Made by a program: the position numbers and the translations under genes. The notes below the pieces were generated by a model, which did no database searches, was not told the DNA's origin, and saw only the letters and a program-made list of their open reading frames with translations. Positions 1-11,391 of a stretch of DNA of 64,000 bases are shown here, piece by piece. The stretch is taken from contig OX485808.1 in NCBI GenBank assembly GCA_950295325.1, forward strand, positions 9,426,501 through 9,490,500, read 5' to 3'. The stretch is from Polytrichum commune (Eukaryota > Streptophyta > Polytrichopsida > Polytrichales > Polytrichaceae). The stretch's first letter is position 1; the number at the start of each line of letters is the position of its first letter.

Positions 1-1125
1 CCAAAACCACATTGGTGGGATGTTGGTGAGGTACAAGGATGTATTCACCAATATGTTGCCCAAAAAGTTACCGCCAAGGAGTGAAAAATAACTTTGCTCA
101 ACGAGAGATTGAGTTCTTGAGGTATGTGGTGACAAAGGAAATTGGTGGACGAACATGAAGAATGTCAAGGCAATCCAAAAGAGAATTGGCCCTTGATTCA
201 AAAAAGGCTTAGGTCATTGGTTGGCCTAGCCAACTACTACCACCACTTCATTCTAGATTTGTTTTAAGGTTGCTAAGACCTTATTCAACTTATTGAGGAA
301 ATGGCTATCCCAAGAGTGGAATGAGCATTGTCACCAAGCCTTTGGGAAGCTCAAGAGCAAAGTTCCCTTCACAAGATGTGGTTAAGTTTCCGGGTTTTCA
401 TAAGCATTTTGAGGTGCACATGGAGGCGAAGGACTTTACCATTGGCGGATGTTGATCCAAGATGGATGACCATTGCTTATGAGAGGATTAAGCTCCATGG
501 TTGTCGAACCTTGTCCGGCTTGTGCAAGAAATGGTTATCCCAAGAGTGGGATGAGCCGTGCCACCAAGCCATTGGGGAGCTTAAGAGCAAGTTGTCTTTG
601 CCGCCCGTGCTCAAGCTTGCGGAGTTTGCCAAACCTTTTGAGGTGCATACGGGGGCAAGTCACTTTGCCATTGGCGGATGTTGATCCAAGATGAAGGACC
701 ATTGCATATGAGAGCAATAAGCTCAATGGTTGTTAAACCTTGCCCGGCTTGTGCAAGACATGGCTATCCCAAGAGTGGGATGAGCCGTGCCACCCAGTCC
801 TTGAGGAGCTTAAAACCCAAGTTCTCTTTGCCGCCCGTGCTCAAGTTCGCGGAGCTTGACAAACCTTTTGAGGTGCATACGGGGGTGAGTGACTTTGCCA
901 ATGGTGGATTATTTGTAAGATGGATGGCCATTGCATATGGGAGCTTGAGGCTCGATGGTTGTCAAAGAAGACAACCAACTCATGACAAAGAACTTCTTTG
1001 CCGTAGTGCATTGCTTGAAGATGTGGCGACATTATTTGGGGTCGCACAAAGCAAAGGTCTACATGGACAATGTGTCCTAAAAGTATTTTAACATATACAA
1101 GCGCAAGTGAGCGCCAAGTCATTGC
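1..1125 (+). pseudogene. Gypsy pol fragment: RT thumb and RNase H start (element B, left part)
   Basis: Plus-strand pol remnant of element B, whose 5' LTR lies left of the window. It opens with YKDVF...LPKKLPPRSEK, the start of a plant gypsy RT, and jumps straight to QREIEFLRYVVTK and LRSL(V)GLANYYHHFI, the RT thumb, so fingers and palm with the YxDD box are absent. Three tandem ~229-bp units follow (starts near 298, 530 and 759), each KWLSQEWDEPCHQ...FEVHTGASDFAIGG...IAY, the RT-connection to RNase H start. The last runs into QRRQPTHDKELL and the RNase H middle. Frameshifts and stops break it throughout. The sequence stops at ATTGC (1121-1125) where element A inserted and resumes at 7874. 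Confidence 0.85.
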
Positions 1126-2098
1126 TGTCGCAACCCTTGCTAGCCCCCTTGACCATCTTGCCAATTTGCATTCCTAGCAAAGGTTACGAGCGCTAACCCT
1201 TCGCATACCGCGATGCTAATGGTTAGCTCCTCCTACCCCGGACCTTATAGTTCATAGGAGGGAACCAACCCTCCTACTTTGCTTTCGGGACTCACCCCTT
1301 AATCCGTAACCAAATCCCAAATGTGGACTTCCATCCATAGAAGTCCAATCCTATGTTGATCATCGCGTTGCCGGAGCAACACTACAACAACCCGAAGTAT
1401 ACTAGGCAACTATGGCCTCTCCATGGGCCAAAGCCCATGGAGGCCGTGCCGTTCGGCCTCGGGTGGGTGAGGCCACACCACCTCACCCATATAAGCCTCT
1501 AGGACTTCACGCGGGGCCCCTACCCCACCGTCAACCAACCTCTTGTCTCTCTACCAAGAGTTGGGGCCAAGTGGACATTTTCCTTTAGCTGCTGGGCTTA
1601 GAACCCCCCCAGCAGCTTCAGACCATCATAACTTCCTTGTATGATGTTTGATCATAACAACCAACCACTCCATCCTCATCTACGCTTCACGTACATGCCG
1701 ATGGACTCCTCACTTGCCCCATTCGGCCAAGTCTTGAGGAAGTTATGCCTGTTTGAACCTTGGCAGTCCCGGGAATCACTCCCAGGCACTGCTGTACCAG
1801 GGCGCTGTCCCGGGACAGCGCCCCACTCAAATGGCCATAACTCCTAGCTCACACCTCCGATTGAGGTGTTCTTGAGCATTCTAGAATCACCACGCCATGA
1901 GCTACGCATAGCTCTTGGCCTTACCCTTATGCCTCCTAGTCTCCGTGGGTGGGAGGCGTTCCCAACGCCCGGGGCCCTCACCCACACTAGGATCACTTGG
2001 GCCCTCTCACCAACGGCGCCACAAGTCCCGGGTGTCACTCCGGGGTCCCCCTTGTGCCCATGGTGTTTCGGCCACTCCTCATGGAGAGGTGCGCGACA
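1126..2098 (-). repeat. LTR of element A (3' LTR in element orientation)
   Basis: On the plus strand it starts TGTCGCAACCC and ends GGTGCGCGACA, giving the TG...CA ends expected of an LTR. It is 973 bp, the same as its partner at 6901-7873. It contains the perfect palindrome GGGCGCTGTCCC and its complement (1800-1823) found in every LTR of the family. Apparent open frames inside it (68, 112 and 155 codons) recur in all LTR copies and are not genes. Confidence 0.95.
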
Positions 2099-2110
2099 CT
2101 CACCCCCACC
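2099..2110 (-). other. Polypurine tract of element A
   Basis: On the minus strand GGTGGGGGTGAG lies directly before the 3' LTR, the position of the plus-strand primer in LTR retrotransposons. The same tract abuts the 3' LTRs of B (10331-10342), C (14865-14876), C2 (17582-17593) and E (62056-62067). Confidence 0.8.
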
Positions 2111-2930
2111 AAACGGAGTCGATGCCCTCATCGACTATACTCGTAGTCGGCACACCAATTCTCAAGTTGCCATCCTCTATGGTGCGGCATTGTGTTTACC
2201 TTAGGGCGCGACCCCCACAATGCATCTTCAAATTTGGCATGGTCCCAAAGGTGTCGTTCCTAGGTGGTCCGTTAGCGACCTTGGATCTCTCCTCCAAGGA
2301 CCTAACCTACACTAGACCCACCTACTTTGGGACTCACTTGGGTTGCCCCTCCTTTGGGGCCTCCCCCGTTAGGCTCCACTAGCCTAACGTGACACATCTA
2401 GGCGAGACCTCAACGCTTCCACTAAGTTGTCTCGGTTGCAACTCCGAGATGGCTTTCCATTGTTAAGCCACGCCTCGATCGCACGGGGGTGATGCCAAGT
2501 CCCGCCCGACTCGGTTCCCACTTTGCTCTTTCGAGACATGGGTTCATGACTCCCATGCGCCAACTCTCGTTAGCTCGCGGGTAGCACTTTTATGAGCACG
2601 CGCCATCACCTTGTCCCCGCCCGGACAAGCCCACGGCTAAGAAGTTTCTTGGTTTTATCCAAGGCCCCTCCAAGCCATGGCCCCCAATTACTCGGCTTAC
2701 CCAACCTAGTTTGGCATATCTATTCCCCCTCTTCCATTAACCAAGCACAAGTACAAGACTAGGACCTCATCTCATACTTTTCTCTTTGCACCACTAAAGT
2801 TTGGACTTTATTCCCTCAAGCCAAAGAACAAGTTCATGTTGTGGAGTAATTAACCTCGAAGCTAAGTGTGCTACTAGCGTCTCTCCCCCACTAAAGGAGA
2901 TTGATGTCCTCATCAATGCCTACGCTTCAT
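2111..2930 (-). other. 3' noncoding block of element A
   Basis: About 820 bp between the chromodomain remnant and the polypurine tract, with no protein match that I recognise. It is conserved almost base for base in the other copies (B 9511-10330, C 14877-15700, C2 17594-18415, E 61235-62055), so it belongs to the element. The 155-codon open frame that crosses from LTR into it is not supported by any homology. Confidence 0.7.
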
Positions 2931-4380
2931 TTTATTGGAATCCTTAGCCTTAGTTTCTTCAAAGTGCTTTACTAATTCCTTGGCGTTCATCATGTCTCCT
3001 GCCGCTACCCAAACGGCTTCTTTCTCATGGTATCCTAACCATTTCACCAAGTACTCCTTTGTACATTTTCTTTCATTTTCACTTGGGCTTCCTACACTTG
3101 AGGATGCCCTCCTACCTCATGTTCCAAATGACGTCCACAAGGTCGAGAGGTGGCCTAATCACTTGCTTGTGATCGGGCCACAAGGTGTCGTCCTTAAATG
3201 GCTTTAGGATTGAGACATGAAATGTTAGATGCACTTTGATCTCCGGCGGTAATTCCAACTTATACATGTGCTTGAACACTTGTTCCACAATGGAAAACGA
3301 AGCTCCAATTTTGGACATGAAATTTGGAGTGAGGTCTTCCGGGAAAGTGAAGTTGTTCACATTCAACAACACCTTTTGGCCCACCTCATTCTCCACTTTG
3401 CGTCTTCCGGCATTGACTTGCACTTCGTAGCACCTTCGGGCTTTCTCCACCAACGACTTGGTCATCTCCAAGACTTCTTTACCATCCTTGGCCAAGTCCT
3501 CACCATCTTGGTTGAACTCTAGTGTTGAATGTGCCCCCTCGAGAGCTAGGTTAATAGGTTGGAGCGCATCCACTCCATAAGCCACCATGAAAGACAACCC
3601 CTTGGTCGCCAAGTGCGTGGCTACATAACAACTACACTCCGCTCGACCCACATAGTCCGCCCAATCTCCTTGGTCCGCCCCCACCAAGCTCCTCAAGTAT
3701 TGCTTCAAGACTCCATTCACACGCTCCGCTTTCCCATCCATTTGGGAATGCAAGGTCATGCTAAACCTTAGTTTCATTCCGACCTCCTTAGAGAAATGCA
3801 TTAAAAATGCACTTGTGAACTTTGGATCTTGATCCCACACAACCACTCTTGGCAACCCGTGGTGCCTCCACCATCCTTTGAGAAAAGGCTATGCGGTCTC
3901 CAACGCGGTGGCGGTTCCCACAATCGGCACCATGTGTGCCAACTTGGCAAACCGCTCTACCATCAACAAGATGGCATCATACCCATGTGACTCCGGCAAA
4001 CTTGTGATCAAGTCCATGCACATACTATGCCATGGCGCCGACGGGATAGGCAACGGTTGCAAGAAACCGCCTTGCTTTTGGTAAGAGGCTCGGTTCACTT
4101 GGCACTTTATTCACGCCTTCACAAAGTGGGTTATATCCTCCTTTATGCACTGTCAACGGTACCTCTTTGACACCATTCTATGGCGGTTGTTTCTTTCTCC
4201 TCTATGGCCGGCAATAGGACTATCATATTCCTCCTTCAAAATTGATAGCCTCAACGTGCCTTGTGGCCATACACCCAACTTTGCTTGCACTTGAACAATC
4301 TGTCCACTAACTTAACCTCTTTGAGCACCTTGCTCTTGCGAAGCTCACCTAAAAGCTTTTGTGCTTTGGGGTAGTTAATT
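2931..4380 (-). pseudogene. Integrase with C-terminal chromodomain remnant (element A)
   Basis: Minus-strand integrase of the Ty3/gypsy type. It inserts cDNA into the host genome. The N-terminal zinc-binding region (about 4330-4090) keeps the His residues but the first Cys of the final pair is lost. The core has MDLITSLPES (first Asp), VVWDQDPKF (second Asp) and the Glu of GKAERVNGV. The C-terminal part is KVHLTFHVSILKPF. After RPPLDLVDV the frame shifts, and a degenerate chromodomain (EGILKCRKPK...VKW.GY...ARDMMNAKELVKHFEE in relatives) runs to about 2931. A TAG (minus strand, 3889-3891) sits between the first and second catalytic Asp, as in all copies here. Unlike B, D and E this copy keeps an open NVNNFTFPEDLTP where the others have a TAG. 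Confidence 0.85.
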
Positions 4381-5560
4381 TACCCCTCCCGTATCTCGCA
4401 TCACAAGTTTCCTTCGCCGGCACACATTAGCCACAAGGTTTGGATGGTTCTCATTGCTTGGAACTCTTCCGGTCTACTTTGCGCATCCGGCACCACATTT
4501 CCACGGTCCAGTTTGTGGATCAAATCCACCTTCATAAGCGCCAAACTATCATGCCACCGCAGTGACTTGGCGCTCACTTGCGCTTGTATGTCAAAATTCT
4601 TTTAGGACACATTGTCCATGTAGACCTTTGCTTTGTGCGACCCCAAATAGTGTCGCCACATCTTCAAGCAAAGCGCTACGGCAAAGAAGTTCTTTGTCAT
4701 GAGTTGGTTGTCTTCTTTGACAACCATCGAGCTTCGTGCTCCCGTATGCAATGGCCATCCATCTTACACATAATCCACCATTGGCAAAGTCACTCACCCC
4801 CGTGTGCACCTCAAAAGGTTTGTCAAACTCCGCGAACTTGATCACGGGCGGCGAAGAGAACTTGGTCTTAAGCTCCCCAAAGACTCGTGACAAACATCAT
4901 CCCATTCTTGGGATAGTCATTTCTTCCACAAGTCGGACAAGGTCGGACAACCATCGAGCTTCATGCTCTCATATGCAATGGCCATCCATCTTGCATCAAC
5001 ATCCGCCAATGGTAAAGTCACTTGCCCCCGTATGCACCTCAAAAGGTTTGGCAAACTCCGCAAGCTTAAGCACGGGCGGCAAAGACAAGTTGCTCTTAAG
5101 CTCCCCAATGGCTTGGTGGCACGGCTCATCCCACTCTTGGGATAGCCATTTCTTGCACAAGCCGGACAAGGTTCGACAACCATGGAGCTTAATCCTCTCA
5201 TAAGCAATGGTCATCCATCTTGGATCAACATCCGCCAATGGTAAAGTCCTTCGTCTCCATGTGCACCTCAAAATGCTTATGAAAACCCGGAAACTTAACC
5301 ACATCTTGTGAAGGGAACTTGCTCTTGAGCTTCCCAAAGGCTTGGTGACAAGGCTCATCCCACTCTTGGGATAGCCATTTTCCTCAATAAGTTGACTAAG
5401 GTCCTAGCAACCTTAAAACAAATCTAGAATGAAGTGGTGGTAGTAGTTGGCTAGGCCAACCAATGACCTAAGCCTTTTTGGAGTCAAGGGCCAATTCTCC
5501 TCTTGGATTGCCTTGACATTCTTCATGTTTCTCCACCGACTTCCTTTGTCACCACATGCC
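4381..5560 (-). pseudogene. RNase H and RT thumb remnant with three tandem units (element A)
   Basis: Minus-strand block with the RT thumb (SFVGLANYYHHFI type, about 5480-5400), then three ~229-bp units starting near 5368, 5139 and 4909. Each holds KWLSQEWDEPCHQ and FEVHTGASDF. The rest of RNase H follows (QRRQPTHDKELL at ~4700; DALSRREE type at ~4480). RNase H removes the RNA template during reverse transcription. No YxDD palm exists upstream. The reading changes frame at nearly every unit. Confidence 0.75.
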
Positions 5561-6235
5561 TCAAGAACTCAATTTCTTCTTGACCAAAGTTGCAATTCAC
5601 TCCTTGGCGGTAACATTTTGAGCAACACATTAGTGAATACATCCTTGTATCTCACCAACATCCCACAAGTATGGTTTGGGGGAGGCCCATCTTTCCTAGC
5701 CTCCCCATGAGTTCCTTGGAGTTGCTCCAATTGAACCACGACCATTATGGTTTCTATTTTTCATTTGGTCCATTAAGACCAAATTCAACTTGGGTCCTCC
5801 TACCATAGGAGTCCTTGTCAATTTGAACTTCAATTCTTTGTCATTATGACACATCATAATGCACCGCAAGCACACCGGCTTGCACCTCACATCTATCATG
5901 TGAGTTTCAAAGAAGGCGGCCTTCACAATGACATGCATTTCATCTATTTCACATGGTGTGAAATTTTGACAAAAATCCAATGTCCCACATTGAAAAGTTA
6001 CATGCATCGCGGCCTCCTTTGTCTCATGCGGTTCGCGCTTTCCAAACCGCACCTTGATGGGCTTGCCCGCTCTATCAATCGGCAAGCCCCAACTCCCTTG
6101 TGAGTTTTGGGCTCAAGAAGGAATGGCTTGCCTCTTTGTCAACCCATGAGACATATCTCCCATTCATTTGAGCCTCAAGGTACAAAAGACTTGGCCTCGG
6201 CTTGAGGCTACTAGCCTTGGCCACAATGCCATCGT
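5561..6235 (-). pseudogene. Retropepsin-like protease region (element A)
   Basis: Minus-strand segment that in functional relatives matures the Gag-Pol polyprotein. It reads MNGRYVSWVDKEASHSF...LGLPIDRAGKPIKVRFGKREPHETKEAAMHVTFQCGTLDFCQNF, the fold expected of a plant gypsy aspartic protease. The catalytic D-[ST]-G is replaced by D-K-E (about 6150-6140), so this copy should be inactive. It ends at the truncated RT start (about 5690-5580), where the RT palm is missing. Confidence 0.65.
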
Positions 6236-6880
6236 CTTACATTCGGTCCGCAGCACAAGTATTATTTGGTGTGGTACCTATCTCCCCTCAACGTCCATTG
6301 TTGTAAGGCACCGCCAAATTTCTTATTGGGGTCATCGGCCTTAATGCTCGTGGCAATTTTGATGATCCCCGCCACAACCTCAATAAACTTTTGGAAATTT
6401 GAACTTGGTATTCACCACCCGCTTTTGAAACCCCACCTTAAACGATGTATTTCTTAGAAAACTCGTTCATCTAAGATGTACAATTCATTTGGATGTGAAA
6501 TTCGCGCATATACGCCTTAAGAGGCCCGGACGCCTCATTTCCACCAAATTCATTCCAACCTCACTTCCTTACAAGCATTTCGAATTGGAATTTCAATCCA
6601 ACATTAATGCCTTCCAAGGTTTTGGGTGCATTCGGTATTATAGGCCCCAAATACTTTTTGAGGTTTGCGGGAGCCCTTTTCAAAGGACTCCTCCATTTGC
6701 CTTACCGAATCCACCCTCATGCCCACCATTGTCATTAGAACCAATGGTATGGTCAAATTCCATTTACACATGATCTTTGTTCCAATTTGAGCCTCACAAC
6801 CTTTTTGAAACCCCGGGTCACTACCATAACCCGCACATTTGATAGCCATGCTTCCCTCAAAGTGCTAGCTCAAAAATTGG
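6236..6880 (-). pseudogene. Degenerate gag region (element A)
   Basis: Lies between the primer binding site and protease, where gag belongs. The recognisable pieces (GVSKRL-like start near 6850, LEGINVGLKFQF near 6590, KFIEVVAGIIKIA near 6370) match the same region of D and E but no continuous frame exists. Compared with C2, the zinc-knuckle-like array is deleted near 6240-6280. Confidence 0.55.
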
Positions 6881-6886
6881 AACCCT

Positions 6887-6898
6887 GCTCTGATACCA
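6887..6898 (-). other. tRNA-iMet primer binding site of element A
   Basis: The minus strand reads TGGTATCAGAGC two bases after the 5' LTR. It is complementary to the 3' end of plant initiator-methionine tRNA, the usual primer of plant gypsy and copia elements. Confidence 0.9.
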
Positions 6899-6900
6899 CG

Positions 6901-7873
6901 TGTCGCAACCCTTGCTAGCCCCCTTGACCATCTTGCCAATTTGCATTCCTAGCAAAGGTTACGAGCGCTAACCCTTCGCATACCGCGATGCTAATGGTTA
7001 GCTCCTCCTACCCCGGACCTTATAGTTCATAGGAGGGAACCAACCCTCCTACTTTGCTTTCGGGACTCACCCCTTAATCCGTAACCAAATCCCAAATGTG
7101 GACTTCCATCCATAGAAGTCCAATCCTATGTTGATCATCGCGTTGCCGGAGCAACACTACAACAACCCGAAGTATACTAGGCAACTATGGCCTCTCCATG
7201 GGCCAAAGCCCATGGAGGCCGTGCCGTTCGGCCTCGGGTGGGTGAGGCCACACCACCTCACCCATATAAGCCTCTAGGACTTCACGCGGGGCCCCTACCC
7301 CACCGTCAACCAACCTCTTGTCTCTCTACCAAGAGTTGGGGCCAAGTGGACATTTTCCTTTAGCTGCTGGGCCTAGAACCCCCCCAGCAGCTTCAGACCA
7401 TCATAACTTCCTTGTATGATGTTTGATCATAACAACCAACCACTCCATCCTCATCTACGCTTCACGTACATGCCGATGGACTCCTCACTTGCCCCATTCG
7501 GCCAAGTCTTGAGGAAGTTATGCCTGTTTGAACCTTGGCAGTCCCGGGAATCACTCCCAGGCACTGCTGTACCAGGGCGCTGTCCCGGGACAGCGCCCCA
7601 CTCAAATGGCCATAACTCCTAGCTCACACCTCCGATTGAGGTGTTCTTGAGCATTCTAGAATCACCACGCCATGAGCTACGCATAGCTCATGGCCTTACC
7701 CTAGTGCCTCCTAGTCTCCGTGGGTGGGAGGCGTTCCCAACATCCGGGGCCCTCGCCCACACTAGGATCACTTGGGCCCTCTCACCAACGGCGCCACAAG
7801 TCCCGGGTGTCACTCCGGGGTCCCCCTTGTGCCCATGGTGTTTCGGGCACTCCTCATGGAGAGGTGCGCGACA
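6901..7873 (-). repeat. LTR of element A (5' LTR in element orientation)
   Basis: 973 bp, TGTCGCAACCC...GGTGCGCGACA on the plus strand, followed by the target duplication ATTGC (7874-7878). A TATA-like CTTATATG on the minus strand and the 24-bp palindrome suggest the promoter half, as in the other LTRs. Confidence 0.95.
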
Positions 7874-9510
7874 ATTGCGGTGGCATGATAGTTTGGCGCT
7901 TATGAAGGTGGATTTGGTCCACAAACCGGACCGTGGAAATGTGGTGCCGGATGCGCTAAGTAGACGGGAAGAGTTCCAAGCAATGAGAACCATCCAAACC
8001 TTGTGGCTAATGTGTGCCGGCGAAGGAAACTTGTGATGCAAGATACGGGAGGGGTAAATTAACTACCCCGAGGCACAAAAGCTTTTAGGTGAGCTTCGCA
8101 AGAGCAAGGTGCTCAAAGAGGTTAAGTTGGTGGACGGATTGTTCAAGTGTAAGCAAAGTCGGTTGTATGTGCCTCAAGGCAAGTTGAGGCTATCGGTTTT
8201 GAAGGAAGAATGTGATAGTCCTATTGCCGGCCATAGAGGAGAAAGAAAAAACCGCCATAGAATGGTGTCATGGAGGTACCATTGGCGGTGCATAAAGGAG
8301 GATATAACCCACTTTGTGAAGGCGTGAATAAAGTGTCAAAGTGAACCGAGCCTCTTACCAAAAGCAAGGCGGTTTCTTGCAACCGTTGCCTATCCCGTCG
8401 GCGCCATGACATACTATGTGCATGGACTTGATCACAAGTTTGCCGGAGTCACATGGGTATGATGCCATCTTGTTGATGGTAGAGCGGTTTGCAAAGTTGG
8501 CACACATGGTGCCGATTGTGGGAACCGCCACCGCGTTGAAGACCGCATAGCCTTTTCTCAAAGGATGGTTGAGGCACCACGGGTTGCCAAGAGTGATTGT
8601 GTGGGATCAAGATCCAAAGTTCACAAGTGCATTTTCAATGCATTTCTCTAAGGAGGTCGGAATGAAACTAAGGTTTAGCACGGCCTTGCATTCCCAAATG
8701 GATGGGAAAGCGGAGCATGTGAATGGAGTCTTGAAGCAATACTTGAGGAACTTGGTGGGGGCGGACCAAGGAGATTGGGCGGACTATGTGGGTCGAGCGG
8801 AGTGTAATTGCAATGTAGCCACGCACTTGGCTACCAAGGGGTGGTCTTTCGTGGTGGCCTATGGAGTGGATGCGCTCCAACCTATTAACCTTGCTCTCGA
8901 GGGGGCACATTCTACACTAGAGTTCAACCAAGATGGTGAGGACTTGGCTAAGAAGCGTGAACAAGTCTTGGAGATGACCAAGTTGTTGGTGGAAAAAACC
9001 CGAAGGTGCTACGGAGTGCAAGTCAATGCTGGAAGACGCGAAGTGGAGAATGAGGTGGGCCAAAAGGTGTTGTTGAATGTGAACAACTTCACTTAGCCGA
9101 AAGGCCTCACTCCAAAGTTCATGTCCAAAACTGGAACTCCGTTTCCCATTGTGGAACAAATGTTCAAGGACATGTATAAGTTGGAATTACCGCCCAAGAT
9201 CAAAGTGCATCCGACATTTCATGTCTCATTCCTAACGCCATTTAAGGACAACACCTTGTGGCCTTATCACAAGCAAGTGATTAGGCCACCTCCCGACCTT
9301 GTGGACGTCATTTGGAACATGAGGTAGGAGGGCATCCTCAAGTGTAGGAAGCCCAAGTGAAAAGGAAAGAAAATGTACAAAGGAGTAGTTGGTGAAATGA
9401 TGAGGATACCATGAGAAAGAAGCCGTTTGGGTAGCGGCAAGAGACATGATGAACGCCAAGGAATAGGTGAAGCACTTTGAAGAAACGAAGGCTAGACATT
9501 CCAATAAAAT
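7874..9510 (+). pseudogene. RNase H end, integrase and chromodomain remnant (element B, right part)
   Basis: Continuation of element B after insertion A. It holds LRWHDSLALMKVDLVHKPDRGNVVPDALSRREE (end of RNase H, 7880-7975), a zinc-binding region broken by a TGA (about 8326), a core with MDLITSLPES, VIVWDQDPKF and KAEHVNGV, and KVHPTFHVSFLTPF (9208-9243). A TAG at 8548-8550 splits the core, and a second TAG near 9094 follows NVNNFT. After DLVDV (9304) the frame shifts into a decayed chromodomain ending KHFEETKA near 9490. The chromodomain normally steers integration to particular chromatin. Confidence 0.85.
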
Positions 9511-10342
9511 GAAGCGTAGGCATTGATGAGGACATCAATCTCCTTTAGTGAGGGGGAGAGACGCTAGTAGCACACGTAACTTCGAGGTTAATTATTCCAC
9601 AACATGAACTTGTTCTTTGGCTTGAGGGAATAAAGTCCAAACTTTAGTGGTGCAAAGAGAAAAGTATGAGATGAGGTCCTAGTCTTGTACTTGTGCTTGG
9701 TTAATGGAAGAGGGGGAATAGACATGCCAAACTAGGTTGGGTAAGCCGAGTAATTGGGGGCCATGGCTTGGAGGGGCCTTGGATAAAACCAAGAAACTTC
9801 TTCGTTATGGGCTTGTCCGGGCGGGGGCAAGGTGATGGCGCGTGCTCATAAAAGTGCTACCCGCGAGCTAACGAGAGTTGGCGCATGGGAGTCATGAACC
9901 CATGTCTCGAAAGAGCAAAGTGGGAACCGAGTCGGGCGGGACTTGGCATCACCCCCGTGCGATCGAGGCGTGGCTTAACAATGGAAAGCCATCTCGGAGT
10001 TGCAACCGAGACAACTTAGTGGAAGCGTTGAGGTCTCGCCTAGATGTGTCACGTTAGGCTAGTTGAGCTTAACGGGGGAGGCCCCAAAGGAGGGGCAACC
10101 CAAGTGAGTCCCAAAGTAGGTGGGTCTAGTATAGGTTAGGTCCTTGGAGGAGAGATCCAAGGTCGCTAACGGACCACCTAGGAACGACACCTTTGGGACT
10201 ATGCCAAATTTGAAGATGCATTGTGGGGGTCGCGCCCTAAGGTAAACACAATGCCGCACCATAGAGGATGGCAACTTGAGAATTGGTGTGCCGACTACGA
10301 GTATAGTCGATGAGGGCATCGACTCCGTTTGGTGGGGGTGAG

Positions 10343-11391
10343 TGTCGCGCACCTCTCCATGAGGAGTGGCCGAAACACCATGGGCACAAGGGGGACCCCG
10401 GAGTGACACCCGGGACTTGTGGCGCCGTTGGTGAGAGGGCCCAAGTGATCCTAGTGTGGGTGAGGGCCCCGGGCGTTGGGAACGCCTCCCACCCACGGAG
10501 ACTAGGAGGCATGAGGGTAAGGTCATAAGCTATGCGTAGCTCATGGCGTGGTGATTCTAGAATGCTCAAGATCACCTCAATCGGAGGTGTGAGCTAGGAG
10601 TTATGGCCATTTGAGTGGGGCGCTGTCCCGGGACAGCGCCCTGGTACAGCAGTGCCTGGGAGTGATTCCCGGGACTGCGAAGGTTCAAACAGGCATAACT
10701 TGCTCAAGACTTGCTCAAATGGGGCAAGTGAGGAGTCCATCAGCATCTACGTGAAGCGTAGATGAGGATGTAGTGGTTGGATGCTGGAATCAGACATCAT
10801 ACAAGGAAGTTATGATGGTCTGAAGCTGCTGGGGGCTTCTAGGCCCAGCGGCTAAAGGAAAGTGTCCACTTGGCCCCAACTCCATGCAAAAAAATCATTG
10901 AAATAGCATTTGGCTGAGGGCCCGGTCACATGCGACTTCACACTACACTTGAGGGTCCTTGGTAGAGAGACAAGAGGTTGGTTGACGGTGGGGTAGGGGC
11001 CCCGCGTAGAGTCCTAGAGGCTTATATGGGTGAGGTGGTGTGGCCTCACCCACCCGAGGCCAAACGGCAAGGCGTCCATGGGCATTGGCCCATTGTGAGG
11101 CCATAGTTGCCTAGTATGGTTCGGGTTGTTGTAGTGTTGCTCCGGCAATGCGATGATCAACATAGGATTGGACTTCCATGGATGGAAGTCCACATCTAAG
11201 GAATGGTTACTGATTAAGGGGTGAGTCCCAAAAGCAAAGTAGGAGGGTTGGTTCCCTCCTATGAACTATAAGGTCCGGGGTAGGAGGAGCTAATCATTAG
11301 CATGGCGGAATGCGAATGGTTAGCGCTCGTAACCTTTGCTAAAATTGAAAATTGGCAAGATTGTCAAGGGGGTTTAGCAAGGGTTGCGACA
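10343..11391 (+). repeat. 3' LTR of element B, enlarged
   Basis: Plus-strand orientation, TGTCGCGCACC...GGGTTGCGACA, 1049 bp. It is longer than the family because of an extra ~76 bp (about 10882-10957) between CCCCAACT and TTGGTAGAGAG. It is preceded by the polypurine tract 10331-10342 and followed by GGAGT, which should be the target duplication. The matching left copy lies outside the window. Confidence 0.92.

Larger units (their letters stand above)
1126..7873 (-). mobile_element. Complete Ty3/gypsy chromovirus-type LTR retrotransposon (element A)
   Basis: A 6748-bp element read on the minus strand. It has two 973-bp LTRs (1126-2098 and 6901-7873), a primer binding site, a polypurine tract and the order gag, protease, RT remnant/RNase H, integrase, chromodomain. 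A perfect 5-bp target duplication ATTGC flanks it (1121-1125 and 7874-7878), and removing it rejoins the RNase H reading of element B. By eye the LTRs differ at about eight positions in 973, so insertion is fairly recent. The reading frames carry stops, the RT core is missing and the integrase has an in-frame stop, so this copy could not have moved with its own proteins. Confidence 0.93.

Noticed and set aside
1866-2382. Recurring 68-, 112- and 155-codon frames in each LTR and its flank.
   Set aside because: They recur with the LTR in all copies and on both strands, cross the LTR boundary, and resemble nothing known.
6887-6898. A tRNA gene suggested by the initiator-Met complement.
   Set aside because: Only a 12-base match next to an LTR; it is the primer binding site. 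I saw no tRNA or rRNA gene in the window.
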